Of a DNA stretch of 12,493 bases, positions 1-7,136 are shown one piece after another. The stretch is taken from positions 15,426 through 27,918 of the forward strand of contig DHJK01000153.1 of the NCBI GenBank assembly GCA_002404295.1. The letters run 5' to 3'. The notes under the pieces were generated by a model. The model had not been told where the DNA came from, made no database searches, and saw only the letters and a program-made list of their open reading frames with translations. The position numbers and the translations under genes were made by a program. How positions within the stretch are numbered: the stretch's first letter is position 1; every line of letters begins with the position of its first letter. The DNA is from Legionellales bacterium UBA4722. GTDB lineage: Bacteria > Pseudomonadota > Gammaproteobacteria > DSM-16500.

Positions 1-60
1 GTATAAATATAAATAATCGATTTAAATATGATCATTCCTAGTCAATATCCAATAACTCTG

Positions 61-73
61 GTCATTACGAGCG
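61..73 (+). repeat. GTCATTACGAGCG dispersed repeat copy
   Basis: It matches the copy at 3796-3808 at 12 of 13 positions and sits just upstream of the CAP_ED gene. It is probably a degenerate copy of the same dispersed repeat. Confidence 0.35.
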
Positions 74-95
74 TGCGCAACACAATTTATCTGGC

Positions 96-101
96 TATAC
101 T
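96..101 (+). promoter_or_regulatory. Possible -10 element for the CAP_ED gene
   Basis: TATACT lies just upstream of the GTG at 104. No good -35 hexamer is seen at the expected distance. If used, transcription would begin near 107-109, which would exclude GTG 104 and favour the ATG at 152. Weak evidence. Confidence 0.2.
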
Positions 102-103
102 GT

Positions 104-604
104 GTGAGATTAGCGAAATATCAACCCCTTATCGATGAGAGAGTAAAACACATGGATGATGCAATTGACTTGAGCCTTAAGAAATCCTACATAAAAAAAC
201 AAACTTGTTTTATGCAATTATCAGATAAAGAAATCGAAGAACTTGCGGGTCTCTTGGTTGAAAAGCATTTTGCAACAGGTGAAACGATAGTCACAGAAGG
301 TGATCTTGTTGATAATGTTTTTCTTATTGTGAGCGGAGAAGCGGATGTGCGCGTTGCGACCATCAAAGATCATGTTTTAAGTTATAACTCAGTAGCCACC
401 ATGAAACCAGGTGCTGCGATTGGATTAAATGAAACAGGATTTTATTCGTTATCAGGAAAACGCACTGCAACAGTTGTTGCGAATAAGGATATGGTAGTTT
501 TGCAGTTGAGTGTCGCAAGATTCCATGGTTTTGCATTAGCGTACCCGCATGTAAACGAAGTCATGCGTAAAAGTGCCGAACAGTTTGATATTCGCTCGAC
601 TTAA
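104..604 (+). CDS. Cyclic-nucleotide-binding (CAP_ED) domain protein, stand-alone
   Basis: The 166-residue product has one cyclic-nucleotide-binding domain at residues ~37-160. The beta-roll signature is GETIVTEGD (59-67) followed by VFLIVSGEADV (72-82), and a phosphate-binding-cassette-like segment IGLNETGFYSLSGKRTATVV spans 106-125. The Arg-Thr-Ala (120-122) is the usual cyclic-nucleotide phosphate contact of this fold, but the canonical FGE is replaced by IGLNE and the loop is longer. There is no DNA-binding helix-turn-helix after the domain, so it is not a complete CRP/FNR regulator; a sensor or regulatory subunit is more likely. The GTG at 104 has no clear Shine-Dalgarno. An ATG at 152, preceded by the purine run GAGAGAG (137-143), could be the true start and would give 150 residues. 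A stop at 53 closes the frame upstream. It points the same way as the dehydrogenase operon, 71 nt upstream of it; a functional link is unproven. Family assignment is fairly sure, ligand and role unknown. Confidence 0.75.
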   Translation: MRLAKYQPLIDERVKHMDDAIDLSLKKSYIKKQTCFMQLSDKEIEELAGLLVEKHFATGETIVTEGDLVDNVFLIVSGEADVRVATIKDHVLSYNSVATMKPGAAIGLNETGFYSLSGKRTATVVANKDMVVLQLSVARFHGFALAYPHVNEVMRKSAEQFDIRST

Positions 605-606
605 CT

Positions 607-650
607 TTGATTTAGAAAATATTTTTATGATGATATGCGCTTGCTATCAT
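607..650 (+). promoter_or_regulatory. Leader of the dehydrogenase operon: candidate promoter and small inverted repeat
   Basis: The 71-nt gap between the CAP_ED gene and the E1 alpha gene is AT-rich. It contains TTGATT (607-612), -10-like hexamers TATGAT (626-631) and TATCAT (645-650), and a 6-bp inverted repeat ATGATA/TATCAT (630-635/645-650) around a 9-nt loop. None of the hexamer pairs has ideal spacing (TTGATT to TATGAT is 13 nt). The inverted repeat lacks a following T tract, so it is more likely an operator or mere chance than a terminator. Confidence 0.3.
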
Positions 651-660
651 AAAATTAGCC

Positions 661-666
661 AAGGAA
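661..666 (+). promoter_or_regulatory. Ribosome binding site of the E1 alpha gene
   Basis: AAGGAA sits 9 nt before the ATG at 676. This supports that start and makes the N-terminal extension of about 30 residues before the conserved E1 core genuine. Confidence 0.6.
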
Positions 667-675
667 TGTGGGTAA

Positions 676-1743
676 ATGGAAATTGTTGCGCATTTTGAAA
701 TTCCTTATTTTCAAATACTGAATCCAGTCAGTCAGCTCGTCGGTGCACTTCCTGATTTCGCTAAAAATTCAGATCATTTAATTCAACTTTATCGTGCGAT
801 GGTCTTGAGCCGTGTGTTTGATACTAAATCAATTGCATTGCAACGCACTGGTAAAATTGGTACGTATCCTTCAACGCGCGGGCAAGAAGCTGTGTTTGTC
901 GGTATGGGTGATGCGATGGCAAAAGAAGATGTGTTGGTGCCTTATTACCGTGATACAGCGGCGTTATTGCAGCGTGGTGTTACGATGGCTGAAATTTTAT
1001 TGTATTGGAGTGGTGATGAGAGGGGAAATTGTTTTGCCTGTGGAGGCGATGATTTACCGTTTAGTATTCCGGTCGGAAGCCAAGGTTTGTTGGCGGCGGG
1101 TATTGCGACAGCATTAAAGATTAAAAAAGAAAAAAGAGCGGTATTGACGGTTTGTGGTGATGGAGCAACATCCGAAGGTGAATTTTATGAAGCGATGAAT
1201 GTAGCGGGTGTGTGGGGATTGCCGATTGTATTTGTGATTAATAATAATCAATGGGCGATTTCATTGCCACGTTCAGCGCAAACAGCAGCGCAAACGTTAG
1301 CACAAAAAGCAATTGCAGCAGGATTTTTGGGTGAGCAAGTGGATGGGAATGATGTGATTGCGGTGCGAGAGCGTGTTGCGGTGGCATTAAGTAAGGCGCG
1401 TCAGCAACACGTGCCAACTTTAATTGAAGTGATAAGTTATAGACAAAGCGATCATACAACGGCAGACGATGCGAGTCGTTATGAACCTCAAGGATTGCGA
1501 GATACAGAATGGAAAAACGAACCGTTGGGGCGATTGCGGCTTTATTTAGAAGGGCAGGGTGTGTGGTCTGCATTGCAAGAAGAAAAATTACAAACAGATT
1601 GTATGAAAGAAGTGGAAAATGCAGTACATACATTTTCTACTATTCCTCTTGCATTGCCTGAAACTATGTTTGACGATTTGTATGAAACGCTGCCGGATGC
1701 GTATGCAAAACAACGTGAGCAAGTGAGGAAAGATCATGAGTGA
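676..1743 (+). CDS. pdhA: 2-oxoacid dehydrogenase E1 component, alpha subunit (pyruvate or branched-chain type)
   Basis: This is the thiamine-diphosphate-dependent E1 alpha subunit, which decarboxylates a 2-oxoacid and passes the acyl group to the lipoyl arm of E2; cytoplasmic, heterotetramer with the E1 beta encoded next. Its 355 residues fit the family. Visible landmarks are GTYPSTRGQEAVFVG (62-76), the thiamine-diphosphate/Mg motif beginning GDGATSEGEF (161-170) and ending NNNQWAIS (189-196), QVDGNDV (221-227), and the active-site loop SDHTTADDASRYEP (258-271) with His260. The HTTADD loop resembles Gram-positive PdhA and branched-chain (BkdA) enzymes more than the mitochondrial HSMSDP form, so substrate cannot be settled from sequence; pdhA is the conventional name in Coxiella and Legionella relatives. 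Its end overlaps the E1 beta start by 8 nt (1736-1743), indicating translational coupling. No E3 (lipoamide dehydrogenase) gene is nearby, so E3 must come from elsewhere. Confidence 0.9.
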   Translation: MEIVAHFEIPYFQILNPVSQLVGALPDFAKNSDHLIQLYRAMVLSRVFDTKSIALQRTGKIGTYPSTRGQEAVFVGMGDAMAKEDVLVPYYRDTAALLQRGVTMAEILLYWSGDERGNCFACGGDDLPFSIPVGSQGLLAAGIATALKIKKEKRAVLTVCGDGATSEGEFYEAMNVAGVWGLPIVFVINNNQWAISLPRSAQTAAQTLAQKAIAAGFLGEQVDGNDVIAVRERVAVALSKARQQHVPTLIEVISYRQSDHTTADDASRYEPQGLRDTEWKNEPLGRLRLYLEGQGVWSALQEEKLQTDCMKEVENAVHTFSTIPLALPETMFDDLYETLPDAYAKQREQVRKDHE

Positions 1744-2716
1744 GATCACACTTGTTGAAGCAATAAATCAAGCGTTGGCTTATGAAATGCAAGCGGATGA
1801 GAGTGTTATCATTTTAGGTGAAGATGTCGCAAAGAATGGTGGTGTGTTTCGTGCGACAGTAGGATTGCTTGATAAATTTGGGGCCGATCGTGTGCGTGAT
1901 ACACCGTTGGCTGAATCGATGATTGGTGGGGTTGCGATTGGCATGGCGTTGCAAGGTTTGAAACCGGTCGCAGAATTTCAATTCATGGGTTTTATTTATC
2001 CGGCAGTGAATCAAATTATTAATCATGCAGCGCGGATGCGTCATAGGACACATGGGCGCTTGCACTGTTCTGTTGTATTTCGGACACCCTATGGTTGTGG
2101 CATACATGCACCTGAGCATCATTCAGAAAGTACAGAAGCGCTGTTTGCGCATATACCTGGATTACGTGTTGTTATTCCATCGTCGCCTCTACGTGCTTAT
2201 GGATTGTTGTTGGCGGCCATACGAAATCCAGATCCTGTTATTTTTTTAGAACCGTCTCGTTTATATCGATGGGCAAAGCAAGCGGTGCCAGATGATGGGC
2301 AGGCTTTACCTTTAGATAAATGTTTTACCTTGCGTCAAGGTACGGATGTGACTTTGGTGACGTGGGGTGCAATGTTGAAAGAGACGATGGCGGTTGCGGA
2401 TCAACTCGCGGTGAATGGTGTTAGCGCTGAAATTATTGATGTCGCGACTGTGAAGCCGTTGGATATAGTGACTATTCTTAATTCGGTTGAAAAAACAGGT
2501 CGCTGCGTGATTGTTCATGAGGCGGCGCGTACAGGTGGCATTGGGGCTGATATTTCTGCACAAATTGCAGAGCAGGGTTTGTTATTTTTGAAAGCGCCAG
2601 TGAAACGTGTGACAGGTTATGACACGACTGTGCCTTATCCGCGTTTGGAAAAATATTATTTACCGAGTGAAAAACAAATTTTAAAAGCAGTGCAAGATGT
2701 GATGGAGTTTGCATGA
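1736..2716 (+). CDS. pdhB: 2-oxoacid dehydrogenase E1 component, beta subunit
   Basis: The 326-residue product is the partner of the upstream E1 alpha, completing the thiamine-diphosphate site. It has the transketolase-like pyrimidine-binding domain at ~4-180: LGEDVAKNGGVFRAT (28-42), RVRDTPLAES (52-61) with Glu60 at the position that activates the cofactor, GMALQGLKPVAEFQF (68-82) and the YGCGIHAPEHHSES segment near 119-132. The C-terminal transketolase domain follows at ~195-315, with GTDVTLVTWG and VHEAARTGGIGADIS. The length is normal for the family. The start is supported by the purine-rich GAGGAAAG just upstream and by coupling to the E1 alpha stop. Its own stop overlaps the E2 start in an ATGA (2713-2716), so the three genes are almost certainly co-transcribed and made in fixed ratio. 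Pyruvate versus branched-chain specificity is undecided, as for E1 alpha. Confidence 0.9.
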   Translation: MSEITLVEAINQALAYEMQADESVIILGEDVAKNGGVFRATVGLLDKFGADRVRDTPLAESMIGGVAIGMALQGLKPVAEFQFMGFIYPAVNQIINHAARMRHRTHGRLHCSVVFRTPYGCGIHAPEHHSESTEALFAHIPGLRVVIPSSPLRAYGLLLAAIRNPDPVIFLEPSRLYRWAKQAVPDDGQALPLDKCFTLRQGTDVTLVTWGAMLKETMAVADQLAVNGVSAEIIDVATVKPLDIVTILNSVEKTGRCVIVHEAARTGGIGADISAQIAEQGLLFLKAPVKRVTGYDTTVPYPRLEKYYLPSEKQILKAVQDVMEFA

Positions 2717-3783
2717 GTATCTTTTATTTGCCGGATTTGGGTGAAGGATTGGCTGAGGCTGAGATTCATATGTGGCATGTGAAGGAAGGCGATGTGGTTT
2801 TAGTGGATCAGCCTTTAGTGTCGGTGGAAACAGCAAAAGCCGTGGTGGATGTGCCGGCGCCACAAGCAGGGCGTATCGTGAAGCTCTATGGGAAGGCGGG
2901 TGAAATAATTAAGACGGATGCACCGTTAGTAGAGTTTGCGGAAGAAGATAAGGGTACGGTGGTTGGGAAATTAGAAGTCAGCCAAGTGTTGTTGGATGAA
3001 GGTGGTGTTAAGTCTGATTCAACTAAAGTTGCAGAGAAGGCGGTGAAAGCAATGCCTGCGGTGCGTGCGTTAGCGAGGGAATTGCAGGTTGATTTAAATC
3101 ACGTTAAACCTACTGGATTGCAAGGTCAAATTACTGAGGATGATGTTAAGAAATCATCAGGCGATGTATTGCATGGTGTGCGTTATGCGATGGCGTTGGC
3201 AATGGAAAAATCGCATCAGGAAATTGTGCCGGTGACAGTGTTTGATGAGGCGGATGTGACGGCATGGACGGGGCAGAATGATATTACGGTGCGGTTGATT
3301 CAGGCGATTGTCGAGGGAGTCAAAGCAGAATCATTATTGAACGCCTGGTTTGATGGGCATACGCGTCAGTATCGTTTGCAGCAAGATATCCATTTAGGAT
3401 TAGCCATGGATACTGTTGATGGTTTGTTTGTGCCAGTGTTGCGAAATGTTGAGAAAATATCAGCGAACGAATTGCGAGAGACGATCGATCAATTTAAAAA
3501 ATCTGTGCTTGATCGCACAATTGCATCGCGTGATTTACAAGGCGCTACAATTACTTTATCTAATTTCGGAACGATTGCGGGACAATATACGACACCTATT
3601 ATTTTACCGCCGATGGTTGCGATATTAGCAAGTGGGAAGCTGCGGGAAGTGGTTCGAGTGCATGAGGGCGCAGTTGCTATTCGGCGAGTGATTCCGTTGT
3701 CATTGACGTTTGATCATCGGGTGGTGACGGGTGGCGAGGCTACGCGGTTTTTGGCCGCGTTGATTGGGAGTTTGATTAAGTAA
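2713..3783 (+). CDS. pdhC: 2-oxoacid dehydrogenase E2 component, lipoyl acyltransferase
   Basis: The 356-residue product forms the structural core of the complex and transfers the acyl group to CoA. Domain order is: one lipoyl domain (1-77) with the lipoylation site VETAKAVVDV, Lys42; a short linker; a peripheral-subunit-binding domain (113-147, from AMPAVRALARELQVDLNHV to ITEDDV); and a catalytic acyltransferase domain (150-356). The catalytic start reads HGVRYAMALAMEKSH, with PVTVFDEADVTAW following. The catalytic motif near the C-terminus reads FDHRVVTGGEATRF (333-346): His335 is present, but the Asp of the usual HxxxDG is Thr339. This may be a subfamily trait rather than a defect, because the rest of the domain is intact. 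A GATGGAG ribosome site lies before the ATG, within the end of the E1 beta gene. It is the last gene of the operon; acyl specificity (acetyl or branched) is open. Confidence 0.88.
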   Translation: MSIFYLPDLGEGLAEAEIHMWHVKEGDVVLVDQPLVSVETAKAVVDVPAPQAGRIVKLYGKAGEIIKTDAPLVEFAEEDKGTVVGKLEVSQVLLDEGGVKSDSTKVAEKAVKAMPAVRALARELQVDLNHVKPTGLQGQITEDDVKKSSGDVLHGVRYAMALAMEKSHQEIVPVTVFDEADVTAWTGQNDITVRLIQAIVEGVKAESLLNAWFDGHTRQYRLQQDIHLGLAMDTVDGLFVPVLRNVEKISANELRETIDQFKKSVLDRTIASRDLQGATITLSNFGTIAGQYTTPIILPPMVAILASGKLREVVRVHEGAVAIRRVIPLSLTFDHRVVTGGEATRFLAALIGSLIK

Positions 3784-3795
3784 ACTAACAGTGCC

Positions 3796-3812
3796 GTCAT
3801 TGCGAGCGAAGC
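3796..3812 (+). repeat. GTCATTGCGAGCGAAGC dispersed repeat copy
   Basis: This GTCATTGCGAGCG-type sequence resembles the start of palindromic dispersed repeats common in Rickettsia, Coxiella-like and other intracellular genomes. A related copy, GTCATTACGAGCG (12 of 13 matching), is at 61-73. The inverted counterpart at 4101-4108 closes the interval that holds the RES remnant. Confidence 0.5.
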
Positions 3813-3820
3813 AGACTACA

Positions 3821-3850
3821 GCGTTTTCAGAAAAAGCGTTTTATTTATTT
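3821..3850 (+). terminator. Possible intrinsic terminator of the dehydrogenase operon
   Basis: An imperfect hairpin (GCGTTTT, CAG loop, AAAAAGC; 3821-3837) is followed by the T-rich run GTTTTATTTATTT. It lies about 40 nt past the E2 stop. The stem is short, with one mismatch, so efficiency is doubtful. Confidence 0.3.
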
Positions 3851-4097
3851 AATTTTATAAATGCGAGTGAAGCTAAGTTTGGGATTGTTTCGCCGCAATT
3901 TACTGCTTTTTCAGCGCATATAACATCATCTAAAGGTATTAAATTAACGGGTGATTCTTTTGCGAATTATAGGTCACTGATATCAAAACCTAATTCGTAT
4001 GAAGCGAGCCAGGTATTAGGTGGTGCTATGCGTGATGCTGATATTCAAGTATTTACGTATTACTCTACCTGGGTTACTTTATAAAAGCGTAACACTT

Positions 4098-4108
4098 ACG
4101 GCAATGAC
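4098..4108 (-). repeat. Inverted GTCATTGC repeat end
   Basis: ACGGCAATGAC reads GTCATTGCCGT on the minus strand and so mirrors the GTCATTGC at 3796-3803. The pair could be the two ends of a small repeat element about 313 bp long, or two independent copies. The shared core is only 8 bp, so the pairing is suggestive rather than firm. Confidence 0.4.
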
Positions 4109-4121
4109 AATTTTACTCAGG

Positions 4122-7100
4122 TCAACGGGTTAGGCGGCGCATAGGTGGATTAACATCTATGTTGGCTTCATGGATTGCAGCCTCAAGATCTTTAACACTT
4201 AGTTCTTGATTTCGGACATCGGTAATTAACTTTTCGAGTTTTTTAATTTTTGGATCATAAAGATCAGTATATGCTTTTTTTTCTTCAGGAGTTTTGGTAT
4301 TTGCTTGCTCCTCGCAGTGGAATTTTAATTTTTGAATATCCTCATGTAGTGTCTTTAATACTTCTTTTGTTATTTTTATCTTATTTATTTCGGCTCCTTT
4401 ATACGTATCAAATGCTTTTGTTTCATTCTCAAGCAAATCTGAATTTGTAATTAAATCATGCGAAGATAATGGTGCAAGAAAGTCTAAACCGTTTCCTTGG
4501 CAGACCACAATAATGGCTTTCATTAACCTTTTATCACAAGAGTCGGAGATAAGAACAGGATTATCCAAAGAGTTGCCGCAGCTATCTACCCAGAGACGAA
4601 CTATGGCCTCGGCGTTTTGAATATCTATTTCATATTTTTTTTCTTCGCTCAATTGATCATAATCATGCGGTTTTTCAGGCATACTGATTTGGATATAGTT
4701 ATCTTTGCGTTCCTCGCGGATAACAGTTTTAGTGTCTTTATTAAAGTACTCATTGCATTTCCCATTAGCTAACCCACTACACTTAACTGTGCCCTCTAGA
4801 ATAGATTGTGTAAGTCTGGGTAAATCGGCGATATTAACGCCTGCTCTTATACATCGCCATCTAGCACCAATATTTTTTTCACGTTTAGCATCACTTTCTT
4901 TATCATCTTTATTTTCTAGCCTGTGATTTCTTGTAAATAAAGGATGTTCTTTCTTTATAGCATTATTTAATGAATCCACTATGTGGGCATAGCCAACGCC
5001 ACTTCTTTTTATCTCAGCTGAAGACGGAACTGTTGGATCCTTAATTTCTTCTGGTGAACCACGCATGAAAGCTTTGTTGTCTTCAGACTCATTATGCTTT
5101 TTTTCATCTTGTATATTTTTATTTTCTTCTATTTTTTTGTTTTTAAGCGATTCAATTATATTTTCAGAAATTCGAAGAATCTCATTGATAGATTCAGCAG
5201 ATGCTTTTGTTTCTGAGAGCATGGCTGTTTCATTTTCAGAGCGTCTAGTATAATAGCTAATTTTTGGTGGTGCATTTTCTATTAAATCTTGATTTAACTT
5301 AACAAGTATTTCTTCAACTTTTGTAATATCAATTTTATCGTTGATCTCAATGTTTAATATTGCGTTACCTATAAGAATGTTCCTTTTTCTTGAGCTAGAA
5401 TTTTGTGGTAAATCATTTATAGCTAATTCTTGTGTTGTAAATTCATCTCTTATGCATTTCAAATAATGAATGATTTGAATTTTGAAATCGTTAAAGTCGA
5501 CAAGATCAAGATCTTGGCTCTTAAGCTCAAGTTCTGCTTGAATAGTGTCTTTTCTTGACTGTATATGATTCTTAGAGGCTGAGGTAAAAGTATCATTTTC
5601 ATCGACTATAGGTAGATTATTACCAGTTAAGATATGTATATTATTTGCTATTTCTTTAGTGCGCTCAGTTAGCTCACGATTAGCGTGTTTATCAAGTTTC
5701 CTTAATTTCTTTAACTTTTTACTCAATACCTCATAAATTATATCCATTTGCTCAGTGGACTTTGTTGTTTCAAAAGCCTTGATTGCAGCTATAGCATTGG
5801 TTACTAATTGAATTCTGTTATTACTGTGATTAGCTTTGTCTTCGCCTGATGCAATAGCATTGGATTTAGTGGTCCATTCTTCTTTTAAAGCATCTAAATA
5901 ATTTATCATTTTAGCGGCTTTAGTCAGAGAATCAGTGCGTTTTAGATCTGCAACATTGTCAGGTAATATTGCCGCTGTAGGATCATAAGAGGGTATAAGA
6001 TCAGTAACGCTCTTTGATTCATCATTGGTTTTTATTTCTAGTTCTTTCGCTTCAAAATTTATGAGTATACGACGAGAAATTGCTTTAATGTGGTTAATAC
6101 GTTCGATAGCTTGTTTTGTATTTGAATTTTTTTCTTCATTGGCTAATGCGGTGAGTAAAATATCGAGTGTCCGATCTATTGCAGAGCTAGGTAGACGTTT
6201 AAGATCATTTATTGCTAGAGCAATTAGGCCGTCTCTAGATGTTGTACGCATGTCATCCGATAAATTATCCTTTATTTCTTGTATTTTTAATGTATCTTTT
6301 ATGCATTGTAAAAGGTTACTTATTTCTTCAATATGTTTATCTTCTCTAATTTCATTATTAAAATTGCTTAGATTGTAAGCGTATTTAGCACTTATAGCTG
6401 TGTTGCATATTCCAATAAATGCATTATTTTTTCGAGGTTTGAAAGGGTTTCTTCTCAATGAAAGTGCATTAAAATGAGAAAGCCTAGCTATGTCTTGTAT
6501 TGCTTCATTGGTGCGTTCAGATACCGCTATGTCTTTAGCCCCGGGAAGTGTTTGTAATTGATCAATTAAATCTTGATAAATAACTTTAATAATATAATCC
6601 GATTGTTTAAAGCTACCTATAGCAACGATTGCATCTGATATGAGTTTAGTTCTGTATTCACTATGCTTATCCTTCGGGTGAAGAGTAGAATCCTTGTATT
6701 CCCATTCAAGTTTTAGCCGTTCTAGATACGGTACCATCTGTTCAACTGCAGCAGGCTTATTATCATGTTTGTTATCATCTGTAATTGTTCTCGACTGTGT
6801 GTTTGTATTTCTTTCTAGCTCTTTCAGTTTTATAGATGTCTTGATTTTTATAATATCAGAGATATCTTTTTTATTTGCATTAGTTTTGGATAGGTTGGTA
6901 TGTAAAGTTTCAAGTAGTTTATCTATATCGGGATTAACTTCTAGATTTTCGATTGCATTAGTTATCAACGTTTCTCTACTTGTATTACGCTTATCATCGC
7001 TCGGTAGCTTATTGATAGTCTCTTGAAGTTTCCATTCACTTTTTATAAGTTCTAAGAATCTAGTTATTTCTTTTTTTAAGTCAGATTCTTTCATTTCATT

Positions 7101-7136
7101 AGAGTTAATCGCATTTATTATTATAGGTTTTTTCAA
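4122..7136 (-). CDS. Giant multidomain protein, C-terminal part: alternating helical repeats plus unknown C-terminal domain
   Basis: The 1004-codon frame as called begins at a TTG two codons after a stop. It has no ribosome site or promoter, and the next in-frame ATG (7094) lacks one too; I therefore regard it as the continuation of the 1738-residue frame, not an independent gene. Residues 15-672 are five helical repeats B-A-B-A-B. Residues ~673-712 are a charged linker. Residues ~713-900 form a compact unrecognised domain with six cysteines (GARWRCIRAGVNIADLPRL, VKCSGLANGKCNEYF, IVRLWVDSCGNSLDNPVLI, KAIIVVCQGNGLDF). Residues ~905-990 are a charged, probably coiled-coil tail ending NPPMRRLTR. 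The acidic EEKK stretch (951-954) and the basic end resemble Dot/Icm secretion signals, which is suggestive only. There is no signal peptide or membrane segment. Function is unknown; scaffolding or binding by the repeats is plausible. Confidence 0.7.
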   Translation of the reverse strand: MKKPIIINAINSNEMKESDLKKEITRFLELIKSEWKLQETINKLPSDDKRNTSRETLITNAIENLEVNPDIDKLLETLHTNLSKTNANKKDISDIIKIKTSIKLKELERNTNTQSRTITDDNKHDNKPAAVEQMVPYLERLKLEWEYKDSTLHPKDKHSEYRTKLISDAIVAIGSFKQSDYIIKVIYQDLIDQLQTLPGAKDIAVSERTNEAIQDIARLSHFNALSLRRNPFKPRKNNAFIGICNTAISAKYAYNLSNFNNEIREDKHIEEISNLLQCIKDTLKIQEIKDNLSDDMRTTSRDGLIALAINDLKRLPSSAIDRTLDILLTALANEEKNSNTKQAIERINHIKAISRRILINFEAKELEIKTNDESKSVTDLIPSYDPTAAILPDNVADLKRTDSLTKAAKMINYLDALKEEWTTKSNAIASGEDKANHSNNRIQLVTNAIAAIKAFETTKSTEQMDIIYEVLSKKLKKLRKLDKHANRELTERTKEIANNIHILTGNNLPIVDENDTFTSASKNHIQSRKDTIQAELELKSQDLDLVDFNDFKIQIIHYLKCIRDEFTTQELAINDLPQNSSSRKRNILIGNAILNIEINDKIDITKVEEILVKLNQDLIENAPPKISYYTRRSENETAMLSETKASAESINEILRISENIIESLKNKKIEENKNIQDEKKHNESEDNKAFMRGSPEEIKDPTVPSSAEIKRSGVGYAHIVDSLNNAIKKEHPLFTRNHRLENKDDKESDAKREKNIGARWRCIRAGVNIADLPRLTQSILEGTVKCSGLANGKCNEYFNKDTKTVIREERKDNYIQISMPEKPHDYDQLSEEKKYEIDIQNAEAIVRLWVDSCGNSLDNPVLISDSCDKRLMKAIIVVCQGNGLDFLAPLSSHDLITNSDLLENETKAFDTYKGAEINKIKITKEVLKTLHEDIQKLKFHCEEQANTKTPEEKKAYTDLYDPKIKKLEKLITDVRNQELSVKDLEAAIHEANIDVNPPMRRLTR
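5121..5507 (-). repeat. Helical repeat B4
   Basis: Residues 544-672: FKIQIIHYLKCIRDEF, QELAINDLPQNSSSRKRNILIGNAILNI, EEILVKLNQDLIE. It is followed by a long helical extension (ASAESINEILRISENIIESL) that resembles the distal helix of the A units. Confidence 0.65.
5622..5933 (-). repeat. Helical repeat A4
   Basis: Residues 402-505: MINYLDALKEEW, NRIQLVTNAIAAIKAFE, DIIYEVLSKKL, LTERTKEIANNIHIL. The A-type S-x-L-x-x-K-D loop is degenerate (SNAIASGED), making it the most diverged A unit. Confidence 0.65.
6039..6353 (-). repeat. Helical repeat B3
   Basis: Residues 262-366: EEISNLLQCIKDTLKIQEIKDNLSDDMRTTSR, then LIALAINDLKRL and TLDILLTALANEEK. It keeps the B signature, but the usual aromatic after the first helix is replaced by Leu. 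Confidence 0.65.
6462..6758 (-). repeat. Helical repeat A3
   Basis: Residues 127-225: MVPYLERLKLEW, DSTLHPKDKHSEYRTKLISDAIVAI, VIYQDLIDQL, VSERTNEAIQDIARL. Its EYRTKLISDAIVAI nearly duplicates the ENRTKLISDAIVAI of A2, and the similarity is visible at DNA level too, which suggests fairly recent unit duplication. Confidence 0.8.
6807..7094 (-). repeat. Helical repeat B2
   Basis: Residues 15-110 of the downstream frame: MKESDLKKEITRFLELIKSEW, LQETINKLPSDD, SRETLITNAIENL, ETLHTNLSK. It is closest to B1 and occupies the position required by strict A/B alternation after the interrupted A2. Confidence 0.75.
7128..7133 (-). other. Frameshift site 2 (homopolymer of six)
   Basis: The coding strand reads CTTGAAAAAACCTAT. 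Dropping one A joins the intermediate frame (SDIALEK) to PIIINAINSNEMKESDL, the start of repeat B2. As it stands the intermediate frame ends at a TAA about 20 nt further on, and the downstream frame is preceded by a TAG at 7142-7140. Confidence 0.65.

Larger units (their letters stand above)
3791..4084 (+). pseudogene. Fragment of a RES-domain protein (NAD+ phosphorylase toxin family)
   Basis: The 97-codon frame opens with MPSLRAK, which is simply the translation of the GTCATTGCGAGCG repeat and is typical of spurious repeat-borne starts. From about residue 29 it looks like the C-terminal half of a RES domain: KFGIVSPQFTAFSAHIT, KGIKLTGDSFANYRSLISKP, then SYEASQVLGGAMRDADIQVFTYYS (69-92). The last part fits the RES pattern of Y-x-x-S-Q-x-L-x-x-x-(L/M)-R ending in (Y/F)-x-S, where the Ser is a family catalytic residue. 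The N-terminal half, which carries the catalytic Arg, Tyr and Glu, is absent. The sequence departs from the family right after the Ser (TWVTL, stop), where an ARDP-like stretch would be expected. It therefore appears truncated at both ends and inactive as a toxin. No partner antitoxin is seen. RES identity rests on memory of the family pattern, so it is moderate. Confidence 0.5.
3784..4121. other. Convergent intergenic zone with repeats and a gene remnant
   Basis: This 338-nt stretch separates the end of the dehydrogenase operon from the 3' end of the giant minus-strand gene. It holds short inverted GTCATTGC repeats, a possible terminator hairpin and a remnant of a RES-domain gene, each listed separately. 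No intact gene is apparent. Confidence 0.7.

Noticed and set aside
630..650. ATGATA...TATCAT hairpin as a terminator of the CAP_ED gene
   Set aside because: The stem is 6 AT-rich pairs with a 9-nt loop and no T tract, too weak for termination.
812..1117. Plus-strand 101-codon frame overlapping the E1 alpha gene
   Set aside because: It is an out-of-frame reading of a conserved enzyme core, with Cys/Trp-rich shadow composition.
1238..1633. Minus-strand 131-codon frame in the E1 alpha gene
   Set aside because: It is the complement of conserved E1 alpha coding sequence, His/Leu-rich, with no ribosome site.
4250..7026. Several plus-strand open frames of 60-117 codons (for example 6025-6378 and 6694-7026)
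   Set aside because: They lie antisense to the repeat-bearing frame, have Ser/Phe/Leu-rich shadow composition and lack ribosome sites.
7134..7136. TTG at 7136 as a genuine start of an independent second gene
   Set aside because: No ribosome site or promoter, stop only two codons before, and the protein begins in mid-repeat; a frameshifted continuation explains it better.
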